Shown: positions 13,843-20,795, counted from the stretch's first letter. The stretch is 34,757 nucleotides of DNA from an uncultured Oscillibacter sp. (GCA_910586735.1 CAJUJW010000025.1:1-34757); one strand, 5' to 3'. Notes: generated by a model not told the origin, from the letters alone. Made by a program: numbers and translations.

Positions 13843-14553
13843 ATGGAAAACAAACTGAAATCCGTCCTCAGCGGCGCGGGCTTTTATGTCCTTCTGGGCG
13901 TCTGCCTGGTGCTGGCGGCGGTAAGCGGGTGCTACCTGCTCTTCGGACAGAGCCAGGAGGAGGAGCCCGCGCCCCAGAAGGCCGTCAGCGCCCCCACGCA
14001 GGACCTGTACGTCCCCGCGCCCAAGCCGGAACCGAAGCCGGAACCCGAGCCGGAGGAGACTGCGGAGGCCTCCGCCCCGGCGGTGGTGGAGATCGTCCCC
14101 ACCATGCCGGAGACGGACCCCGCGCCGGTGATGGCCGAGCCCCCCCGGCTGGTGGTGGAGCCCTTGAAGGGCGAGGTGCTGGCCGCCTTCTCCATGGACC
14201 AGCTGGTCTACAGCCCCACCCTGGCGGACTGGCGGACCCATGACGGCGTGGACATCTCCGCCAAGCCGGGGGCCACGGTGCTGGCGGCCTCCGCCGGGAC
14301 CGTCACCTCCGTGGAGGACCATCCCCTCATGGGCACCACCGTGGTCATCGAGCACCAGGGGGGCTACACCACCACCTACTCCAACCTCCAGGGCAAGCCC
14401 ACCGTCAGCCCCGGAGAGCTGGTCACAGCCGGGCAGATCATCGGCGCGGTGGGGACCACCGCCGCCGCCGAGGCCGCCCAGAGCCCCCATCTCCACTTCT
14501 CCGTCGCCCTGGACGGGGAGGCCGTGGACCCCAACGAGTTCTTAAAGGGCTGA
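13843..14553 (+). CDS. M23-family (LytM) peptidase, SpoIIQ-like
   Basis: The 236-residue protein has one N-terminal membrane helix (about residues 12-36) and a Pro/Glu/Lys-rich linker (about 50-75, with PKPEPKPEPEPEE). The LytM domain covers about residues 105-235. Zinc ligands are visible: H in THDGVD with D four residues on, and the HLHF motif near the C-terminus, so the site looks intact. SpoIIQ has this architecture and sits in the forespore membrane, binding SpoIIIAH across the intermembrane space; clostridial SpoIIQ keeps a full zinc site. A possible forespore-type promoter supports this, but a vegetative endopeptidase remains possible. GGAGG precedes the ATG. Confidence 0.75.
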   Translation: MENKLKSVLSGAGFYVLLGVCLVLAAVSGCYLLFGQSQEEEPAPQKAVSAPTQDLYVPAPKPEPKPEPEPEETAEASAPAVVEIVPTMPETDPAPVMAEPPRLVVEPLKGEVLAAFSMDQLVYSPTLADWRTHDGVDISAKPGATVLAASAGTVTSVEDHPLMGTTVVIEHQGGYTTTYSNLQGKPTVSPGELVTAGQIIGAVGTTAAAEAAQSPHLHFSVALDGEAVDPNEFLKG

Positions 14554-14560
14554 ATGACAG

Positions 14561-14599
14561 GCCCCGCTTCCCGGCCGGAAGCGGGGCTTGCCTTTTTTT
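14561..14599 (+). terminator. Rho-independent terminator after the M23 gene
   Basis: GCCCCGCTTCC (14561-14571), 5-base loop, GGAAGCGGGGC (14577-14587) and a T-rich tail with seven consecutive T. Confidence 0.9.
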
Positions 14600-14674
14600 C
14601 ATTTCTATGCTATGGTTATAAGAGTCAAACCACAACCGCCCCTTCCGGCGGCTTGATAAAGGAGTGCGCGCCAT

Positions 14675-14932
14675 ATGAAAACTTATACCTTCCAGCCCCG
14701 GGGCGTCTGTTCCCGGGAAATGCAGGTGGACCTGGACGACCAGGGCGTCATCCAGGACCTTCGGGTCGTGGGAGGCTGTCACGGCAACCTCCAGGGCATC
14801 GCCGCCCTGGTGAAGGGCATGCCCGCCCAGGAGGCCGTCCGCCGCCTGAAGGGCATCTGCTGCGGGCCCAAGAGCACCTCTTGCCCGGACCAGCTGGCCC
14901 TGGGCCTGGAGCAGGCCCTGGACCGGGGCTGA
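14675..14932 (+). CDS. TSCPD-domain protein (TIGR03905 type)
   Basis: The 85-residue protein has the family name motif near its end, STSCPDQLA, preceded by a conserved GICCGPKS. The N-terminus is YTFQPRGVCSREMQVDLDD. Five cysteines (14, 35 and the C-terminal CC...C cluster) suggest a metal- or redox-linked role. Related TSCPD domains are found fused to class II ribonucleotide reductases and NrdJ-like proteins; stand-alone copies have no proven function. AAGGAG lies about 12 bases before the ATG, and the glycosyltransferase gene follows after 12 bp, so they are likely co-transcribed. Confidence 0.85.
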   Translation: MKTYTFQPRGVCSREMQVDLDDQGVIQDLRVVGGCHGNLQGIAALVKGMPAQEAVRRLKGICCGPKSTSCPDQLALGLEQALDRG

Positions 14933-14944
14933 GAGGGCCGGGCC

Positions 14945-16075
14945 ATGAAAATCGTCTTGGTCATCGACCAGTTTGACGAAGCCAACAACGGCACCACCAT
15001 CAGCGCCCGCCGCTTCGCCACCGCCCTGAAAGAACACGGAAACGAGGTCCGGGTCATCGCCACGGGGAAGCCCACGGACTACAAATACGCCGTCCGGCAG
15101 ATGAAGTTTCTCCCCATTGTGGAGCACCTCATCACCAGCCAGGGCATGCGCCTGGCCATCCCCAACAAGCACGTCTTTGAGAAGGCGGCGGCCTGGGCGG
15201 ACGTGGTCCACTTCATGATGCCCTCCCCCCTGGCCATCATGGGCCTCCGCCACGTGGAGCGCCTGGGCATCCCCCACACGGCGGCCTTCCACTGCCAGCC
15301 GGAGAACATCACCTTCACCCTCCACCTGGGCAACAGCCGCCGGGTCAACGACTTCGTCTACACCAAGTTCCGGGACACCTTTTTCAACCGCTTCACCCAC
15401 ATCCACTGCCCCAGCGACATGATCGCGAACCAGCTCAGGGAACACGGCTACACCGCCCGGCTTCACGTCATCTCCAACGGCATCAGTCCCCAGTACACCT
15501 ACGGCCGGGCCCCCCAGGAGGACTGGATGAAGGGGAAGTTCAACGTGCTGATGGTGGGCCGCTACGCCGGGGAAAAGCGGCAGGACGTGCTCATCGAGGC
15601 CGCCGCCCGGTGCCGCCACAAGGACGGCATCCAGGTCATCCTGGCGGGCAAGGGGCCCCTGGAAAAGAAGTACCGCCGCCTGGCGGAAAAGCTGCCGAAC
15701 CCCGTTGTCATGGAGTTCTACGAGCCCAGCCGCCTTTTGGAAATCCTCCACATGGCGGACCTGTACGTCCACACCGCCGACGCGGAGATCGAGGCCATGA
15801 GCTGCATGGAGGCTTTCGCCTGCGGCCTGGTACCCGTCATCGCGGTCTCCCCCCGGTCCGCCACGCCCCAGTTCGCCCTGGACGAGCGGAGCCTGTTCCC
15901 CGCCGGGGACGCCGCCGCCCTGGCGGAGAAGATCGACTGGTGGTTCGAGCACCCCCAGGAGCGGGAGGAGATGGGGATGCGCTACGGCGAGCACGCCAAG
16001 CGTTACGCCCTGGACCGCTCCATTGAGCAGACCGAGGAGATGTTCCGCACGGCCATCGCCGAGCAGAGGAAATGA
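14945..16075 (+). CDS. GT4-family glycosyltransferase
   Basis: The 376-residue protein has the two Rossmann domains of GT-B enzymes. The N-terminal domain opens MKIVLVIDQFDEANNGTT with the usual acceptor-side loop. The C-terminal domain starts near residue 198 (FNVLMVGRYAGEKRQDVLIEA, the GR..KR donor phosphate motif). EIEAMSCME near residue 284 fits the EX7E donor-binding motif of retaining GT4 enzymes. There is no membrane helix, as for peripheral membrane glycosyltransferases that build glycolipids or teichoic acid anchors. Substrate cannot be read from sequence. Downstream are two tandem terminators. Confidence 0.9.
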   Translation: MKIVLVIDQFDEANNGTTISARRFATALKEHGNEVRVIATGKPTDYKYAVRQMKFLPIVEHLITSQGMRLAIPNKHVFEKAAAWADVVHFMMPSPLAIMGLRHVERLGIPHTAAFHCQPENITFTLHLGNSRRVNDFVYTKFRDTFFNRFTHIHCPSDMIANQLREHGYTARLHVISNGISPQYTYGRAPQEDWMKGKFNVLMVGRYAGEKRQDVLIEAAARCRHKDGIQVILAGKGPLEKKYRRLAEKLPNPVVMEFYEPSRLLEILHMADLYVHTADAEIEAMSCMEAFACGLVPVIAVSPRSATPQFALDERSLFPAGDAAALAEKIDWWFEHPQEREEMGMRYGEHAKRYALDRSIEQTEEMFRTAIAEQRK

Positions 16076-16083
16076 GAATGAGA

Positions 16084-16113
16084 GCCCCGCCGGACCGGCG
16101 GGGCTTCCTTTTG
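16084..16113 (+). terminator. First of two tandem terminators after the glycosyltransferase gene
   Basis: GCCCCGCCG (16084-16092), 3-base loop, CGGCGGGGC (16096-16104), then TTCCTTTTG. Confidence 0.85.
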
Positions 16114-16141
16114 CCCGCTGTCACCAGCGGGGTTCTTTTTT
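16114..16141 (+). terminator. Second tandem terminator
   Basis: CCCGCTG (16114-16120), loop, CAGCGGG (16125-16131), then TTCTTTTTT. It directly abuts the first, leaving under 40 bp before cwlJ, so cwlJ should be isolated from upstream transcription. Confidence 0.85.
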
Positions 16142-16176
16142 CGTATACTGAACCAGCGACAAAGGAGGAATGCACC

Positions 16177-16617
16177 ATGGCATATTCCGACCGGGAGCTG
16201 CTGGCGCGCCTGATCGAGTGCGAGGCGGGCGGCGAGGGGGAAAACGGCATGAAAGCGGTAGCCGGGGTGGTGATGAACCGGGTCCACGCCCGGGGCGGCG
16301 AGTACGCCCGGGTGGGCCAGGGGAGCATCCGCAACATCATCTTTCAGCCCTACCAGTTCGTCTGCGCCAGCGAGACGGAGGGGGGCGCCTATAATCCCCA
16401 GAACATATACAATATGCGGCCCCAGCAAATACACTACGACATCGCCGACTGGGCCATCGCCGGGAACCGCCTGCCGGACGTGGCGGAGTCGCTGTGGTTC
16501 TACAACCCCTTTGGCCCCGACTGCCGGCGTTTTTTCCCCACCGGCGTGGGCTATTGGCAGACCCGCATCGGCGACCACTGTTTCTATAATCCTACAGACG
16601 CATACTACAAAACTTGA
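16177..16617 (+). CDS. cwlJ: Spore cortex-lytic cell wall hydrolase, CwlJ/SleB family
   Basis: The 146-residue protein is a bare Hydrolase_2 domain: ELLARLIECEAGGEGENGMKAV carries the catalytic glutamate region, and VAGVVMNRV, FQPYQFVC and FYNPFGPDC are the conserved following blocks. It lacks a signal peptide and peptidoglycan-binding domain, which is the CwlJ form (about 140 residues) rather than SleB. CwlJ degrades spore cortex during germination from the coat-cortex boundary. ATG 16177 has AAAGGAGG at 16161-16168; an in-frame frame upstream crosses both terminators and is rejected. The next gene is gerQ, whose product anchors CwlJ in Bacillus. Confidence 0.9.
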   Translation: MAYSDRELLARLIECEAGGEGENGMKAVAGVVMNRVHARGGEYARVGQGSIRNIIFQPYQFVCASETEGGAYNPQNIYNMRPQQIHYDIADWAIAGNRLPDVAESLWFYNPFGPDCRRFFPTGVGYWQTRIGDHCFYNPTDAYYKT

Positions 16618-16629
16618 GAGGTGTCCATC

Positions 16630-17319
16630 ATGCCCAACACACACTATATGTCCCAGCCCCTGACGGACTGGTCCTCTGAGATCAGCGCCCCCCAGAGCGC
16701 CGCTCAGGCCCATACCACGACCTCCACCACCACCACAACAACCGCCTCCGCCTCCGCGGGGGCCCACGGAAGCCCCGCCGCCGCCACGACCACCACCAAC
16801 ACCAACGTCAGCGCCTCAGCGCCCCAGCAGCCCCAGCCCTACCCGGCGGCGCAGACTTACCCGGCGGCGCAGCAGTCCTACCCCGCCCCGGCGGCCCAGT
16901 CCCAGCCCGCCCCCTCCGCCGGCGTCCCCGCCGCCCGCAATGAATTTCACGGGGCCACCGGGACCCTGGACCTGGAGACCCACCAGCCCATTGAGGTGGT
17001 GGAGTCCCCCACCAGCACCAGCGAGGCGTTCCTGGGCTCCATGAAGGCCATGCTCCTGCGGAACCGGGGGAGCTTCGTCACCGCCACCTTCCTCATCGGC
17101 ACCCAGGGCACCACCACCTGGGAGGGCATCCTCCACGACGTGGGGAACGACCACATCATCATCTTCCAGCCGGGCCGCCAGCGCTATATTGCCTGCGACA
17201 TCTACGCGCTGAAATATATCGAGTTCTACGACACCCGGGAGCGGGACGCCTGCGCCCAGCTCCTCCGGCAGAGCGACCTCAACAGCGGCATGAACCGGGG
17301 GACCAACAATTTCTATTGA
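16630..17319 (+). CDS. gerQ: GerQ-like spore coat protein with long low-complexity N-terminus
   Basis: The 229-residue protein has two parts. Residues about 20-105 are low complexity: Ser/Ala/Thr stretches including a run of Thr, then Pro/Ala/Gln/Tyr-rich repeats around YPAAQTYPAAQQSYPAP. Residues about 135-200 match the GerQ coat domain (MLLRNRGSFVTATFLI, then HDVGNDHIIIFQPGRQRYIACDI). In Bacillus GerQ localises CwlJ to the coat and is cross-linked by transglutaminase. ATG 16630 is preferred over GTG 16621 because GAGAGG lies 8 bases before it. The gene follows cwlJ by 12 bp, a functional pair. Bacillus GerQ is shorter and has no such repeat tail. Confidence 0.85.
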   Translation: MPNTHYMSQPLTDWSSEISAPQSAAQAHTTTSTTTTTTASASAGAHGSPAAATTTTNTNVSASAPQQPQPYPAAQTYPAAQQSYPAPAAQSQPAPSAGVPAARNEFHGATGTLDLETHQPIEVVESPTSTSEAFLGSMKAMLLRNRGSFVTATFLIGTQGTTTWEGILHDVGNDHIIIFQPGRQRYIACDIYALKYIEFYDTRERDACAQLLRQSDLNSGMNRGTNNFY

Positions 17320-17335
17320 GCCCCGGAAGGCGCGA

Positions 17336-17368
17336 AAAAGCGGAGACCTCCAAGAGGTCTCCGCTTTT
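17336..17368. terminator. Bidirectional terminator between gerQ and rpsI
   Basis: A 15-bp perfect stem (AAAAGCGGAGACCTC with GAGGTCTCCGCTTTT) and CAA loop; it provides a T-tract in both directions. Confidence 0.9.
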
Positions 17369-17385
17369 GAGGCGAAGGGGAAAAC

Positions 17386-17790
17386 TCAGCGCTTGCTGAA
17401 CTGAGGCGCGCGGCGGGCGGCCTTGAGGCCGTACTTCTTGCGCTCCTTCATACGAGGGTCGCGGGTCAGGAACCCGGCCTTTTTCAGGATGGGGCGGTTG
17501 TCCTCGCTGGCCAGCAGCAGGGCCCGGGCGATGCCGTGGCGCAGGGCGCCGGCCTGGCCGGAGACGCCGCCGCCGGAGACAGTGGCCACAATGTCCATCT
17601 TCCCGGTGTTGCCGGTGGCCTCCAGGGGCTGCCGGACGACCATCTTCAGGGTCTCCAGGCCGAAATACTCGTCGATGTTCCGGCCGTTGACGGTGATGCT
17701 TCCGGTTCCGCCGGGGAACAGGCGGACGCGGGCGACGGAGGACTTCCGGCGTCCCGTACCATACAGATAAGGCTTCTTAGACTGATACAT
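17386..17790 (-). CDS. rpsI: 30S ribosomal protein S9
   Basis: The 134-residue protein has the S9 blocks: YGTGRRKSSVARVRL near the N-terminus, ITVNGRNIDEYF, VSGGGVSGQAGALRHGIARAL in the middle, and the C-terminal DPRMKERKKYGLKAARRAPQFSKR, whose final SKR tail reaches the P-site tRNA. It lies 14 bp downstream of rplM, the conserved bacterial order, with GGAGGAGG before the start. Confidence 0.98.
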   Translation of the reverse strand: MYQSKKPYLYGTGRRKSSVARVRLFPGGTGSITVNGRNIDEYFGLETLKMVVRQPLEATGNTGKMDIVATVSGGGVSGQAGALRHGIARALLLASEDNRPILKKAGFLTRDPRMKERKKYGLKAARRAPQFSKR

Positions 17791-17804
17791 ACGCTTCCTC
17801 CTCC

Positions 17805-18236
17805 TTATTCAGCGTCCAGGGCGACGGGCTTCTGGGCCTGCTGTTTATGCTCGGCGCCGGCGTAGATGTGCAGGCGCTTCAGGGAATCCTTAGCCACGGT
17901 GTTCTTGGGCATCATGCCCCGGACGGCCACCCGCATGGCCAGCTCGGGCTTCTCCTCCATGAGGATGCGGTAGGGGGTCTCCTTGAGGCCGCCCACCCAG
18001 CCGGAGTGGGTGCGGTAAATCTTCTGGGTGCCCTTTTTGCCGGTCAGGACCGCTTTTCCGGCGTTGATGATGATGACGTTGTCCCCGCAGTCGGCGTGGG
18101 GGGTGAAGGTGGGTTTGTTTTTGCCGCGCAGCAGGTCGGCGGCCCGGACGGCGGTTTTGCCCAGGGGCTTGCCGGCGGCGTCCAGGATGTACCACTTGCG
18201 CTCGATGTTGGCCTTATTCGCCATAAAAGTGGACAT
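17805..18236 (-). CDS. rplM: 50S ribosomal protein L13
   Basis: The 143-residue protein has the L13 features: KWYILDAAGKPLGKTAVRAADLLRGK, then FTPHADCGDNVIIINAGKAVLTG, KIYRTHSGWVGGLKE and the conserved AVRGMMPKNT loop. It is the first gene of the rplM-rpsI operon, preceded by GGAGG and a short leader that may be autoregulatory. The acidic/Gln-rich C-terminal tail (EHKQQAQKPVALDAE) is slightly longer than usual. Confidence 0.98.
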   Translation of the reverse strand: MSTFMANKANIERKWYILDAAGKPLGKTAVRAADLLRGKNKPTFTPHADCGDNVIIINAGKAVLTGKKGTQKIYRTHSGWVGGLKETPYRILMEEKPELAMRVAVRGMMPKNTVAKDSLKRLHIYAGAEHKQQAQKPVALDAE

Positions 18237-18298
18237 GGTCGTTCCTCCATCAGTATATTTTCAGCTTACAAATCAAGAGCCCCTCATGGGGCAAGGAT
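18237..18298 (-). promoter_or_regulatory. rplM leader, possible L13 autoregulatory element
   Basis: The leader of about 60 nt holds a GCCCC-ATGA-GGGGC hairpin soon after the transcription start and then the ribosome binding site. L13 leaders in Firmicutes fold into a hairpin that binds L13 and lowers its own expression; assignment here is by position only. Confidence 0.4.
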
Positions 18299-18299
18299 A

Positions 18300-18328
18300 T
18301 TTATACCATGCCTCCCCGCCAATGTCAA
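18300..18328 (-). promoter_or_regulatory. Sigma-A promoter of rplM-rpsI
   Basis: Read leftward: -35 TTGACA (18323-18328), 17-bp spacer, -10 TATAAA (18300-18305). It is a strong promoter, as expected for ribosomal protein genes. Confidence 0.9.
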
Positions 18329-18423
18329 CACAATTTTTAATCCACGCCGCATATGCTTTGATTTTCTGCTGTTTTCTCTTATATACTCCAGAAAACTAAA
18401 GTTCTATTTTTAAATTACCGCGT

Positions 18424-18450
18424 AAAAAACCGGGTCCCGCAGGGCCCGGT
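18424..18450 (-). terminator. Terminator of the yaaL-bofA operon
   Basis: Read leftward: ACCGGG (18445-18450) and CCCGGT (18429-18434) arms with a further CCC/GGG pairing inside, then a run of six T (18429-18424). Confidence 0.8.
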
Positions 18451-18474
18451 CTCCTTATTTATTATGTATTCCGC

Positions 18475-18738
18475 CTAAAGCACCCACTGCACCAGCAGAA
18501 GCAAAACGAAGCCCGGAAACCCCAGGACGCCGATCACCAGGGCGTTCCAAACATTGATCCCCAGGGCGATTCCCGTCACTCCGGCGGTGAGGTTCACCGC
18601 CCAGAGCGCCAGGAAGCCCAGAAGCGTATTGACCAGCAGCTTGACCGCCAGCTTCAGCGGGGCGCTGAACACCCGCAGCAGGGCGATGAGGAAAAACCCC
18701 GCCAGCAGGGCGGCGATGATCTTCTGGTTCAGATCCAT
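18475..18738 (-). CDS. bofA: Pro-sigma-K processing inhibitor BofA-family protein
   Basis: The 87-residue protein has two or three membrane helices and the BofA signature in the second half: LLNTLLGFLALWAVN-like helix, then GIALGINVWNALVIGVLGFPGFVLLLL. The LGIN and LGxPG elements are the family hallmarks. In Bacillus, BofA sits with SpoIVFA/FB in the outer forespore membrane and holds back cleavage of pro-sigma-K. Clostridia often keep BofA even where sigma-K control differs, so the role here is less certain. The start at 18738 lies inside the end of yaaL (10-bp overlap), matching the recR-yaaL-bofA order of Bacillus. Confidence 0.9.
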   Translation of the reverse strand: MDLNQKIIAALLAGFFLIALLRVFSAPLKLAVKLLVNTLLGFLALWAVNLTAGVTGIALGINVWNALVIGVLGFPGFVLLLLVQWVL

Positions 18739-18992
18739 GCCGCCTCGCCCTCCAGCCGCGCCGGGACGAAGCCCTCGGGACTGCGCTCCTTGATGGCCCG
18801 GATCAGGTAGTTGCACCGGGCCTTTTCCGCCTTGATCTGGTAGATGCAGGACTCCACCAATTCCGGGTCCACCGCCTGGTCAAACTGCCGGTAGGCCAGG
18901 GACAAATCCCCCTGGGCGCTCTGGAGCTCGGACCGCAGGGCGGTCAGTTCCGGGTCCTGTCTGGATTTTTTGAAAAAAGTGGTTTTCATCAT
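18729..18992 (-). CDS. yaaL: YaaL-like DUF2508 protein
   Basis: The 87-residue soluble, helical protein fits DUF2508: a basic start (TTFFKKSRQ), a long coiled-coil-like helix (ELTALRSELQSAQGDLSLAYRQFDQAVDP split by a turn), then ESCIYQIKAEKARCNYLIRAIKER. Function is unknown. Its adjacency to bofA is conserved in Firmicutes. The start is one of two consecutive ATG codons (18992 or 18989) with AGGAGGG just upstream. It is transcribed divergently from tadA from an overlapping promoter. Confidence 0.85.
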   Translation of the reverse strand: MMKTTFFKKSRQDPELTALRSELQSAQGDLSLAYRQFDQAVDPELVESCIYQIKAEKARCNYLIRAIKERSPEGFVPARLEGEAAWI

Positions 18993-19012
18993 GTTGTCCC
19001 TCCTGTATAATA
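18983..19012. promoter_or_regulatory. Overlapping divergent promoters for yaaL-bofA and tadA
   Basis: Rightward: TTTTCA (18983-18988), 17 bp, TATAAT (19006-19011). Leftward: TTGTCC (19030-19025), 17 bp, TATTAT (19012-19007). The two -10 boxes lie almost on top of each other, so the directions should compete. The ribosome binding sites form a perfect inverted repeat: CCCTCCTGTAT (18998-19008) and ATACAGGAGGG (19050-19060). Confidence 0.65.
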
Positions 19013-19066
19013 CTTTATATGGCGAGTCTGGACAAATATGCCAGTTTTCATACAGGAGGGTCCGTC

Positions 19067-19540
19067 ATGCCGGAATTTTTTATGAGACAAGCCCTGGCCC
19101 TGGCCCGGGAGGCCGCCGCCGCCGGGGAGGTCCCTGTGGGCTGCGTCGTCGTCCGGGAGGGCGTGGTGGTGGGCCGGGGGCGGAACCGCCGGGAGGAAAA
19201 GCGGGCCGCCGCCTCCCACGCGGAGATGGAGGCCATCGCCCAGGCCAACGAGACCCTGGGCTCCTGGCGGCTGGAGGGCTGCCAGCTCTACGTGACCCTG
19301 GAGCCCTGCCCCATGTGCGCCGGGGCCATTCTCAACGCCCGGATCAGCCGGGTCTGGTTCGGGGCCCGGGACCGCTGCCTCGGGGCCTGCGGGGGGGTGA
19401 CAAATCTCTTTATGGAGGGCTTCCCCCATTCTCCCGCCCTGGTGGGCGGCGTGCTGGAGGAGGAATGCCGGCGGGTTCTGTCGGATTTCTTCGCCGGTTT
19501 GCGGGGTGGCAAAGAGGGTGGCTTTTCTTTCTCCCCGTAA
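19067..19540 (+). CDS. tadA: tRNA adenosine(34) deaminase TadA
   Basis: The 157-residue zinc deaminase converts A34 to inosine in tRNA-Arg(ACG). HAEMEAI (His ligand and catalytic Glu) and PCPMCAGAI (two Cys ligands) are intact, and ALALAREAAAAGEVPVGCVVV is the TadA N-terminal block. The start at 19067 has AGGAGGG at 19053-19060. TadA often sits near the SRP RNA gene and dnaX in Firmicutes; here a hairpin-rich non-coding region follows instead. Confidence 0.95.
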   Translation: MPEFFMRQALALAREAAAAGEVPVGCVVVREGVVVGRGRNRREEKRAAASHAEMEAIAQANETLGSWRLEGCQLYVTLEPCPMCAGAILNARISRVWFGARDRCLGACGGVTNLFMEGFPHSPALVGGVLEEECRRVLSDFFAGLRGGKEGGFSFSP

Positions 19541-19544
19541 GGGG

Positions 19545-19902
19545 GGGCTTTTCTCGCCCTGACGGGCGGGGGGATTGGAGGTCAGCGATGGCTGGTGCAA
19601 TGCACGGTGGAAGAGAGAAAACGGGGGCGCGCAAGAGGCGCCTCCTCCGGGTACGCATGTCTCCAGCCCGCAGCGTGGTGCGAGCGGGGGTTTTGGTGGC
19701 CGTCGAATCGTCTCTCTCCTCTTTTCGCTGCCGCTACCCTGGCGATTGCGGGGCTGGTTGGCCTACCGTCTTCTATCGGTAGGGGCCGCCGCCCTCGGCG
19801 GCCCGTTCTTCCGGGCCTGCCGTTCTATCGGTAGACCACTCCCATCAACGGGAAGGAAGGATATGTGCGGGAAACCTAGGAGGGGTTTCCTGCGTCTTTT
19901 TC
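19545..19902 (+). ncRNA. Candidate structured RNA downstream of tadA
   Basis: About 360 GC-rich bases without a credible gene end in a terminator (stem GGAAACC 19870-19876/GGTTTCC 19884-19890 followed by CTTTTTC). Inside are a CCTACCG/CGGTAGG hairpin near 19762-19783, a GGCCGCCG/CGGCGGCC hairpin near 19785-19804, two copies of TTCTATCGGTAG (near 19771 and 19825), and a long-range match AGAGAGA (about 19613) with TCTCTCT (about 19711). I could not find the conserved core of SRP RNA, tmRNA, RNase P RNA or 6S RNA. An open frame of 111 codons at 19575-19910 crosses the terminator and has no recognisable domain. Nature unknown; a degraded repeat is an alternative. Confidence 0.35.
19870..19902 (+). 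terminator. Terminator of the candidate RNA
   Basis: A 7-bp stem GGAAACC/GGTTTCC with 7-base loop, followed by TGCGTCTTTTTC. Confidence 0.7.
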
Positions 19903-19908
19903 AATCAT

Positions 19909-19970
19909 AAGTTTTCCAGCTCGCTGGAAAACTTGACCAAAATTACTGAACTCAGGTCAGCAATTTTGGT
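19909..19970. repeat. Two consecutive strong AT-rich hairpins
   Basis: Hairpin 1: AAGTTTTCCAG with CTGGAAAACTT (19909-19934, 11 bp). Hairpin 2: ACCAAAATT with AATTTTGGT plus inner CTGA/TCAG (19936-19970, 13 bp with one mismatch). They follow the terminator directly and differ sharply in composition from the GC-rich DNA before them. Beyond, 19975-20089 holds a repeated CTTAACAA motif and no gene. Confidence 0.7.
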
Positions 19971-20089
19971 TTACATAAGATTTAAGACTTTCTTAACAAT
20001 TGACGCTGGTTTCCTTAACAACTCTCCTGTATCTTAATAATTGCAAGAGACAAAACTTCTTTTCATCCAATCTTCCAAACAATAAGGTT

Positions 20090-20122
20090 CAGGGCCAGCC
20101 TTCCGGCTGGCCCTGTTCCGTT
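20090..20122 (+). terminator. Terminator-like hairpin in the tadA-CBS intergenic region
   Basis: CAGGGCCAGCC (20090-20100), TTCC loop, GGCTGGCCCTG (20105-20115), then TTCCGTT. The GGGCCAGCC stem resembles that at 519-549. The AT-rich stretch 19975-20089 before it could encode a small RNA, but no convincing promoter is seen. 20123-20316 shows no further feature. Confidence 0.6.
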
Positions 20123-20316
20123 CCCTGGCGAAAGGCCCTCTCCCCTATCCCCGGCGCGCCGCCCCGAAACCCTGGACCCGCCCCCAAGTTTTCCGGCAAA
20201 TTTCATAAACTGTTCACCATTTTCCCAGGCGCTTCCTGTATATTATAGTTACAGCAAATGCTGCCCTTCCACTACCCAGGCGGGTCGCCCCGCCCCATCA
20301 GAAATGAGGCATCACC

Positions 20317-20751
20317 GTGAACATTGCTTACCTTCTGACGCCAAAGCATCGCGTCGCCTACCTGTACGACGACAGCACCATGCGCCAGGGGCTGGAGAAG
20401 CTCCGGCACCACGGCCGCAGCGCCGTCCCTGTCATCAACCGCAAGGGCCAATATGTGGGCACCGTCAGCGAGGGGGACTTCCTCTGGCGGCTCCTCCCCG
20501 ACGAGGGCCTCCCCGGTCCCTGCACCGCCAAGGAGTTGGAACGGCTCCACGTCCGGGACATCCTCCGGGAGAACCCCTCCGTCCGCATCACCGCCTCCCT
20601 GGATGAGCTGCTGGAAACCATCGTCCGGCACAACTTCGTCCCCGTGGTGGACGACTTGAACAGCTTCATCGGCATCGTCACCCGGCAGGACATCATCCGC
20701 TGTCTCGCCGAGGAGAAAGGGGCCGCCCCGGCCCTTCGGAAAATCGTTTAA
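20317..20751 (+). CDS. CBS-domain pair protein
   Basis: The 144-residue protein is two CBS motifs and nothing else: residues about 8-62 (VAYLYDDSTMRQGLEKLRHHGRSAVPVINR...GTVSEGDFL) and about 78-132 (VRDILRENPSVRITASLDELLETIVRHNFVPVVDDLN...GIVTRQDII). Such Bateman modules bind adenine nucleotides (AMP, ATP, c-di-AMP in some) and regulate a partner. No partner gene is adjacent, so the target is unknown. The start is GTG 20317 with GAGG 8 bases upstream. It is followed by its own terminator. Confidence 0.9.
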   Translation: MNIAYLLTPKHRVAYLYDDSTMRQGLEKLRHHGRSAVPVINRKGQYVGTVSEGDFLWRLLPDEGLPGPCTAKELERLHVRDILRENPSVRITASLDELLETIVRHNFVPVVDDLNSFIGIVTRQDIIRCLAEEKGAAPALRKIV

Positions 20752-20762
20752 CCGCTCACTTA

Positions 20763-20795
20763 AGGCCGCCCTTTCCGGGGCGGCCTGTATTTTTT
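20763..20795 (+). terminator. Terminator after the CBS gene
   Basis: AGGCCGCCC (20763-20771), loop, GGGCGGCCT (20778-20786), then GTATTTTTT. Confidence 0.9.

Noticed and set aside
19545..19902. SRP RNA gene next to tadA
   Set aside because: The conserved SRP core around GGTCAGG and GGAAGCAGCC is not present on either strand.
19575..19910. Open frame of 111 codons after tadA
   Set aside because: No ribosome binding site, crosses a terminator and several hairpins, composition like translated non-coding DNA. Kept only as part of the candidate RNA.
20000..20248. Open frame of 82 codons before the CBS gene
   Set aside because: Runs through a terminator hairpin, has no good ribosome binding site and no recognisable domain.
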